From Eustoma russellianum (Eukaryota; Streptophyta; Magnoliopsida; Gentianales; Gentianaceae), in assembly GCA_036186865.1 (NCBI GenBank), contig AP025047.1, positions 24,231,056-24,295,055 on the forward strand: a stretch of DNA of 64,000 bases, written 5' to 3'. How positions within the stretch are numbered: position 1 is the first letter of the stretch; each line of letters begins with the position of its first letter. The notes below the pieces were generated by a model. That model had not been told where the DNA came from. It did not search any database and saw nothing but the letters and a program-made list of their open reading frames with translations. Both the position numbers and the translations under genes were made by a program. Below are positions 57,886 through 64,000 of the stretch, piece by piece.

Positions 57886-59578
57886 TGTAGCGTCCTGTCT
57901 CGAACCCTAGTGTCAGAACCGATACGCCCGTCGTATTCCGCTAAGGGATATACAATGCGTCTGTACAAATCTTTGCACTTATCAAAAACACAGAGTATTC
58001 GATTGTGGAAGCGAAATAAATCAACTCAAACCCTAAATCAAAAGTAAAATCCATAAACCAAAAGTAGACAATGTCAAGTCAAAATCTCCTAAACGACATC
58101 GTAAGATGCATCACATGAAATCCCTAAACTAAGTCCTCAAATGAAATAATAAATAAAATAGAAATTCTCTAGTCCTCGGTCGTCAGTGTCCAATCAATCT
58201 CTATGAGTCCCAGTGAGCTCACTCAGAGTCTTCTCCAATCCATATATAGTCGTACCTTGAATCGCCTGCAACAAAGCATAATAAACAGTGTGAGCGGCAA
58301 AAACGTCACTCAGTAGGTACCCTGCCTACATCGGCCCTGTGAGATCATACATGCTAGGACAGTAGTGAAATACATATAAGTACGGTGATACAAAAATAGA
58401 CTGTCCACGTTTTCACAAATATGTATAACGGTCATAACTTCTTAAAACAATCAAAACACATAATCATGTGAAATGCATTGTCACATACGTGATGCATGAT
58501 AACCTACATTCTCAGAAACATTCATCTTATCGTGCAATGCATGGCCGCAAGACATAACATAACGGAACGGAACAGGTATGCGACTTAGGTCTCGCGTATC
58601 CTAACAGAACAGAACAAAATGGAAGAGAACATATATGTAATGTCGTGATGCATGAATGCACAGAAATCACATATGGAATCCTTCATTTACTTTGCTTTTT
58701 TACTTTTCTTTCTCGTTTTCCTTTTCTTTTTCTTTTTTTCCTTTTCTTTTTCTTTTCCTTTTCCTTACCTTCCTGCACCCTCAGTTCTTCTTCGTGAAAT
58801 GTTCCTTCTGACTTTCCCTGTAATTCCAACTTCCTGTTTTTCGTGCGATTGCCCCTTCCCTCACCAGCTCCCTCCCTCCCTCACCCCAACCCCCGGGCTC
58901 ACCACCCCCGCCAACTGCACCCCCTCCTATTCACCCGCAACCCCTAGCCCGCACCACCCCTAGCGCCTGCACCACCCCCTCCAATCAGCCCCCCATCAGC
59001 CGCACTCCTTCAATCCGGCAGCATGTGGCCATAGACCACCACCACCGGCCATGCTCTGCCGCCACCTACACCTCTTCTTCTGATTCTTTTGTTCGTATAT
59101 ACAAAAAAATACAATCTTTTTAAGTTCTTCAAAAATAGCATCTTTTATATATATACATATACGATCATACATATGGATATACAATTCAGCTCATACACCT
59201 ATAATCTAATAATCAAACATCTATACAATCATAAATACTAATGCACAATCTCGTTTTTGTATGGAAATTAAAGATTATAGTTTTACATTCAAAGGATGTG
59301 AAGGGGGCGCCTACCTGGCAATTACTATGTGGTTGAATGGTTGATCGAGGCGGTGGTACTCCTCCCCAAAACTGGCAGTTTTGGTTTTGGAAGCAAGAAG
59401 AAGTTCTTTCTTCTCTCTGTGAATGCGTCCGTGTGTTTTTGTGAGGGGAGGAGGAGATTTCACGTGATTGAATAGAAATTTAATTAGGCTTTAGGGAAAA
59501 TTTCCTAATCAAATTAGGTTTGGTAAGTAATTAACCTAAATACCCCTTTTTACCCTTATAAAAAAATGAGATATGACA
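57886..59578 (-). repeat. LARD-C 5' LTR (right copy)
   Basis: The LTR is about 1693 bp, starting TGTAGCGTCCTG and ending GATATGACA on the plus strand. Compared with the left LTR it is shorter by several indels (for example the (TA)n run near 59147-59160 is cut down) and shows many substitutions. It therefore looks older than the LARD-A and -B pairs. Confidence 0.9.
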
Positions 59579-60713
59579 TTCATTATGGTCTGATATTTGC
59601 CATCAGAAATATGGAAGACGAGGCTCCCTTTATGCACATATCTATGACTCAATATACTGGAAGCTTCTCTGTAGAGTTCAAGAATTTTTGCTTCACCAAA
59701 TTGGGGTAACATCTGATGGTATGTATTGGTTGGATGAATCTCATAGTCAATTTACTCTAAAATCTGCTTACAAAGAAGTTTCTCCGCTTAGGTAACCACT
59801 AACTCATTTTCGTTATGTATGGTGGGCTGGCGCGCATCCAGGTGGTTGTTTATTTCTCTGGAAGATAATGAGTCGTTCTCTCCCACTTATTGATAATTTG
59901 TGTAAATAAATATCGGTATTCTCCTCGCAACGTGTGTTTTGTATGCGTGACTCAGACACCCAGGATCATGTTTTCTTGTTTTATCTTGCCATTCGTGCTC
60001 TTTGGTAGGAAATGGCTCGCATTTTTTCAGGTCCCATGCCTGGTCACTCAACTATTTATGTGCATCTGCTAAGATGGTGGAAACATTCATCAACTCATAC
60101 AATGGAAGGTCAGTTGAGGGTCGTTGTTCCTATGTTAGTAGCTTTATATATTTGGAAAGAATATGCTGCTATTTGTTTTGGTGAAGATACTTTGTCTTAT
60201 CGTCGCTTGTTTGAAGGCGTTCGAACTAGTGTTTATGCATGATGTGCGACCACTATTGGAAAAAAAATTTCCTAAGTCTATTCCTCTCTTGATTGTGTGA
60301 CACACCGCATCCGAGTTATTCATTAGAAGCTACCACTTTCTGGCAAGTTAAAGTTAAATGTTGATGCATCTGTCGGAAGATGTGCAGCAGCTGGCGAAGC
60401 TATTCTACGTAATGATCGGGGGCATTGGTGTCAGCTATCGGTTTTCCATTGCCTCTCACTAGCCCGATGCGTGATGAATTGCAATCCCTTACCTTTGCAT
60501 TGATTTACTGTGCTCAGATTTATGATGAACTGGTCGTTGAAACTGATTGTCTTTCGCTTCTATCTTTGTTGCAACGCGTTGATCATTACATGGGCACATT
60601 GGCAGTGGAAATTAAAAGAGCCACCACCTTTCTATGTCTGAATAACTCTAAGTTGTAATATTGCCCTAGGGAAGCCAATTATGCATCACACAGCATTTCA
60701 AAGCAGGGATTAT
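59579..60713 (+). pseudogene. LINE ORF2 C-terminus (zf-RVT and RNase H)
   Basis: Continues the LINE cut at 48949. The zinc-binding RT region appears in pieces: FTLKSAYKEV, WWAGAHPGGCLFLWKIMSRS, and SSQRVFCMRDSDTQDHVF (Cys..His type). An RNase H domain follows: KLNVDASVGRCAAAGEAILR (first Asp), RDELQSLTFALI (Glu) and LVVETDCLSLLSLL (Asp). The end reads REANYASHSISKQGL and a stop near 60711-60713. Multiple stops and frame changes make it inactive. RNase H at the C-terminus is typical of plant L1 subgroups. Confidence 0.85.
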
Positions 60714-61625
60714 GATCTACAGAGTTGACATTGTACACATCCATTTGTCCCATGCCTTGTGAAGTCCAAGACATTATTCGTTTGGATGTAGATGTGCCTT
60801 CCCTGTGTTCTGATGGTGGTAGTCTCCCATTGGGTTGGCAAGCTTACATAGTTGTTGCCAGTATCATTAGTTGATGCAGGCAATCTTGGTATGTTTTTTT
60901 GTTCAATTGTTAGCCTTCTGTTTATCTTTACTATAATTCCTGCGCTAATGTCATTTTTCATGGATATCTGTGAGCCACTATTCTTAAGGGAGGACGCTAG
61001 GTGCGGACAGCATGCTGGCATAACGAGTCTTTCATCGAGTTGGCATTTTACCCATTTGGTTGCATGTGTTCTTGGAGAATACAGGCAACACGGTTTCGCG
61101 TTTCGTTTCATTTTGTCTCATGGCATTATTTCCGGGCGTAAATTGACTTTTTCATTGTTATAAGGTGTGCCGTCTTGGACTATGCCTTCTTTTGTTTTCG
61201 ACGTGGACGTGGGCTATCCTGGCTGTGAGGGTCTTGGAGGATTGATTACTTCTACATGGCTAGCATTATTTTATATTGGATTCTCTGTTACTTTCGTTCA
61301 CTTAGCAGATGCAACGCTACTTTATGTTTAATTAATAACATTTCGATGTTGCATAGATTATTGTATAGGCCGTTATTTTTCACTCAATCCCCATTTCTTC
61401 ATTGCATTCATGTTTGCAGGATTTTTGTATTCATCATATGCATTATGCAGTGGGAGAGTCCCCCACTTCACATGTGACCACGGTATTCTTCCGCCATAGT
61501 TGAGGGCAAATTATTAATAAAATAATTAGACGGTGCTGCCTATCTTTCAAAAAATATATGTATGTATGTATGTATGTGTGTGTATGTATGTATATGTTTG
61601 TGTGTGTATGTACGCATATATATAT
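60714..61625 (+). mobile_element. LINE 3' untranslated region and tail
   Basis: No coding is recognised. It ends TTATTAATAAAATAATTAGAC, then GGTGCTGCC, an A-rich run, and a (TATG)n microsatellite (61555-61620), which is the probable tail. The ORFs here (60852-61163, 61256-61477 and the minus strand) have no family resemblance. Confidence 0.6.
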
Positions 61626-61724
61626 TATTAGTTCTGACTTCAAGCTTGAATTTTTTCTTGGTGCAACAGTAAAAGCAATATACTGACTAACAATCTTCTT
61701 CTGCCCTTCATCCTAGTCTCTATC

Positions 61725-62435
61725 TGTAGCGACCCGTCCCGATCCCTAGTACTCAAAATGACTCACCTACCGTATTTCGCTAAGAAAAAGACAAGTCGTG
61801 GATATAACACACACACAAAATTTGTAATTCAACCAAATTGACGTGACTAAAAGACAAAAATAAAACATTTCACATATACAAATGGTGCAAGACATATATA
61901 AAATTCATCTATATAATCCAAAAGTACTAATGCATGATTCGAAATTGATATTGAAAATATAAACATATAGTTTGTCAAAATCATAGTAAATACACCAAGA
62001 TTACTTACCTTAAATGGTTTATACTATACTGTAAATAGATTTGGAATGAATTGAAGAGAAATTTTCCATTTCTTCCTAGTTGACCACGACCGCTTGGGGA
62101 GTTGGGGGTAAAATATTTTTTTCTTTTGCTTTTGTTGATGCTGGGGGAATGTCAGAGGGGGAGAAAGAATAGTGGGGAAGCAACGTTTTTTTAATAACAA
62201 ATGTGTAGGCTAAACGTGGGGAGGTGGGAGAGAAATTTATGGGGCATGAGGGCATGAAAAGGGGAACGTGGTTAATGGGGGGATTAAATCCCCCATTCTG
62301 CCGTTATCCACTTATTTATTTTTTTATTTTTTACATATGTGCATAAAAACGCATTTAATACATGTGTACATATATATATATATATATGTTTATTTATTTA
62401 TTTTTTATTTTTTTTTAAAAACACGGGATATAACA
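61725..62435 (-). repeat. LARD-D 3' LTR
   Basis: The shortest LTR of the four families (711 bp). Both ends follow the common pattern TGTAGCG / ATATAACA; the middle does not resemble the A-C LTRs. It has T-rich and (TA)n stretches near 62310-62420. Confidence 0.85.
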
Positions 62436-62453
62436 GACCTCTTCTCTTATAAT

Positions 62454-62473
62454 AAGTTTCGTCTTCGAAACTT
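62454..62473 (-). other. Inverted repeat near LARD-D polypurine tract
   Basis: AAGTTTCG-TCTT-CGAAACTT, the same palindrome as in LARD-A, -B and -C at the same place relative to the LTR. Confidence 0.8.
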
Positions 62474-63673
62474 GCGATTACGTGGCTCATAGCTTAGTGT
62501 AGTCCTATTTAATCTATTCACTTAGTATACGTCACGAATATCATCATATCAACCTTAATTTTAGGTTGTTAAGCCCTCAATTTCACTTATATCACTTAAT
62601 ATGTGTCATTCAACTTATATGCTTGTCATATACAATTCCAAATCATTATTTGTGATTCACCTATTAGTTATATAACTAATTGACTGTCCTTTGAGTACTC
62701 CTATATATTAATTATTACAATTCTTCGGCACAGAAACTAGTCTTCAAAATCAATTTTTATGTGCTTATGAGCGAACTATGTGATCACCTTACTTCTTTTT
62801 ATATATCATCAACATCCTAAGATACAAAAGATGTGGATGGACATGTTTTCGTCAAGTAGCTATGCAGTTTATGTAGCTATAATTTGTAATATAGTTTTAA
62901 TTATTTGAAATAATATCTATTCTAAGTTTTTTTAAACACAAGAACCAAATGTTTATAAATATATTTGTTTTCTCAAAGCGGCGTATCACGTGACCACTTA
63001 TACAAACAATTATATAACTTGTTCGCAAAAGTGTCACGGTAAAACCGCGTCAAAACAGTTGAAACTCAACAATGCTAAGTTTTATAAAATGGTTTGAATA
63101 CGGTGCCTTCCTTTTTCTAAAAGGAAGTATATATTTTGAATGCTACTTTACGGTTTCACGAAAATTTAGTAAGTTTATCGCAAGCAGCTAAATAACTTTA
63201 AAAACTTGTAACAAATGAGACGCTTGCAATACCGATAGTCGACAAATAACATTAATTTTGAGAAAATAAGGGTAGCATAAACAAAAATTTGCGATATTGT
63301 ATAAGAAATATACAATCATATCGCTCTTCAAAAACATCGATATTTTAAAATATATCTATTTTTTAGAGTTGTCAATGATAGTTGGGGGCTTCATCATTTT
63401 GATACTCAAATTCAGAAAAGAAGTGACCTTGTAAAGTTAATAGACTATGTAAAAAAACAAAATCAGTCAGAATATTTAAAAGTATAATCTTTGAAGTACC
63501 TTTGAAATGTAGAATATATCTTGGTGTACATGTTTGTATGAAAACAGTTGGCTACTTGGAGAATCCCAGTCGAATAGTTTGTATAATTTTTCAGACATCC
63601 ATACGGTCAAATGAAAATCTTTACCATTTCTTAAAAAGTCTAGCCTCACCTATTATGGTGAAATCCTTAACTT

Positions 63674-63792
63674 AAATGTCCAATCCTAGTATGGCATACT
63701 AAATATTGATCGACCTAAGGTATTCTAATTCACCATGCTTCTGCACGTCACACTGACCTATACTTTTTTATTTATTTATTTCAACCGCTAAT
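63674..63792 (-). other. Conserved core block in LARD-D interior
   Basis: CCAATCCTAGTATGGCATAC, TTCTAATTCACCATGCTTCT and TTTCAACCGCTAATTG appear in the same order as in LARD-A, -B and -C. Confidence 0.75.
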
Positions 63793-64000
63793 TGTAACTA
63801 AGTTAAATCCCATATGAATAGTAACCACTACTTGTCCATACTTACTCTATTTCAATTCAAGCCTTCTAAATTTAAACCAAGTAACTCCATGTTCTTAGAG
63901 ATCAACACTTAACCAAAAATTTTGTGACAATTTAATATTCCAATGTACTTACTATACACGATTCTCACCTATCACTACCAATCAATATCCCTAATAAGAC

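Larger units (their letters stand above)
48950..59578 (-). mobile_element. LARD-C: non-coding LTR element with duplicated interior
   Basis: It is inserted in the LINE with an imperfect target duplication, TTCAC (48945-48949) and TTCAT (59579-59583). In element orientation (minus) the order is: 5' LTR (57886-59578), altered primer site, interior copy 2 (54584-57885, lacking its polypurine end), a 349-bp LTR fragment (54235-54583), primer site again, interior copy 1 (50740-54234), 3' LTR (48950-50739). The LTRs resemble those of LARD-A (shared end CGGGACG/CGTCCCG and the GTGAGCC..CGTCAC block) but are clearly diverged. The interiors share arrays, gag remnant and core with LARD-A and -B. No pol is present. 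Confidence 0.9.
61725..64000 (-). mobile_element. LARD-D: partial non-coding LTR element, runs off the window
   Basis: A 711-bp LTR (61725-62435) starts TGTAGCGACCCGTCCC and ends GGGATATAACA on the plus strand. The interior follows with a polypurine tract (62436-62448, reading reverse), the shared inverted repeat (62454-62473) and the conserved core block (63674-63792). The primer-site end and second LTR lie beyond the window. No coding domain is seen. Confidence 0.85.

Noticed and set aside
60852..61163. 103-codon ORF after the LINE RNase H
   Set aside because: No family resemblance; lies in the LINE 3' untranslated region.

Overview
This window is nuclear DNA of a flowering plant, very probably a eudicot. 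The evidence is an intron-containing LRK10L-type receptor kinase, an OSCA/CSC1-like relic, Ty1/copia and Ty3/gypsy-type LTR elements whose primer sites match plant initiator-Met tRNA, a plant L1-type LINE, and (AT)n microsatellites. One 10-N assembly gap lies at 44046-44055. I see no rRNA, tRNA gene, CRISPR array or prokaryotic feature.

Region by region: 1-1852 is the 3' half of the receptor-like kinase gene, the only gene here that looks functional. 2354-2985 is a broken OSCA/CSC1-like fragment. Almost everything else is nested transposons. 3.4-11.8 kb is an old LTR remnant (B-like) split by a 7.2-kb non-coding LTR element, LARD-A (4395-11568, TSD CGAGG). 12.6-20.3 kb is a dead Ty1/copia element, Copia-1 (TSD ATTTC), whose gag is split by a 3.0-kb solo-LTR-like insertion (TSD GAGGA). 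20.4-24.5 kb holds truncated copia pieces and an unknown ORF. 24.5-39.1 kb is a second copia of the same family, Copia-2 (TSD TATAT), whose RNase H is split by a 9.8-kb minus-strand element, LARD-B (28471-38310, TSD TGATA, 3.4-kb LTRs). 39.2-44.7 kb has a decayed copia LTR plus gag, an inverted LINE 3' end, the gap and a pararetrovirus-like coat-protein fragment. 44.8-61.6 kb is a dead LINE split by a 10.6-kb minus-strand element, LARD-C (48950-59578, imperfect TSD TTCAC/TTCAT). 61.7-64.0 kb is the 3' end of a fourth minus-strand element, LARD-D, running off the window.

The most interesting content is the group of four non-coding long-LTR elements (A-D). Their LTRs range from 0.7 to 3.4 kb and differ in sequence, yet the interiors share one layout: a tRNA-Met-type primer site, a degenerate array of about 20 bp units, a short decayed gag reading region (often starting MPPRR), a conserved block of about 120 bp, and an 8-bp inverted repeat just before the polypurine tract. 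None encodes a polymerase, so they probably depend on an autonomous Ty3/gypsy partner. LARD-C also carries a tandem duplication of its interior and a changed primer site in both copies.

Boundaries, target duplications and motifs were read by eye. Family assignments rest on motif recognition without database searches.
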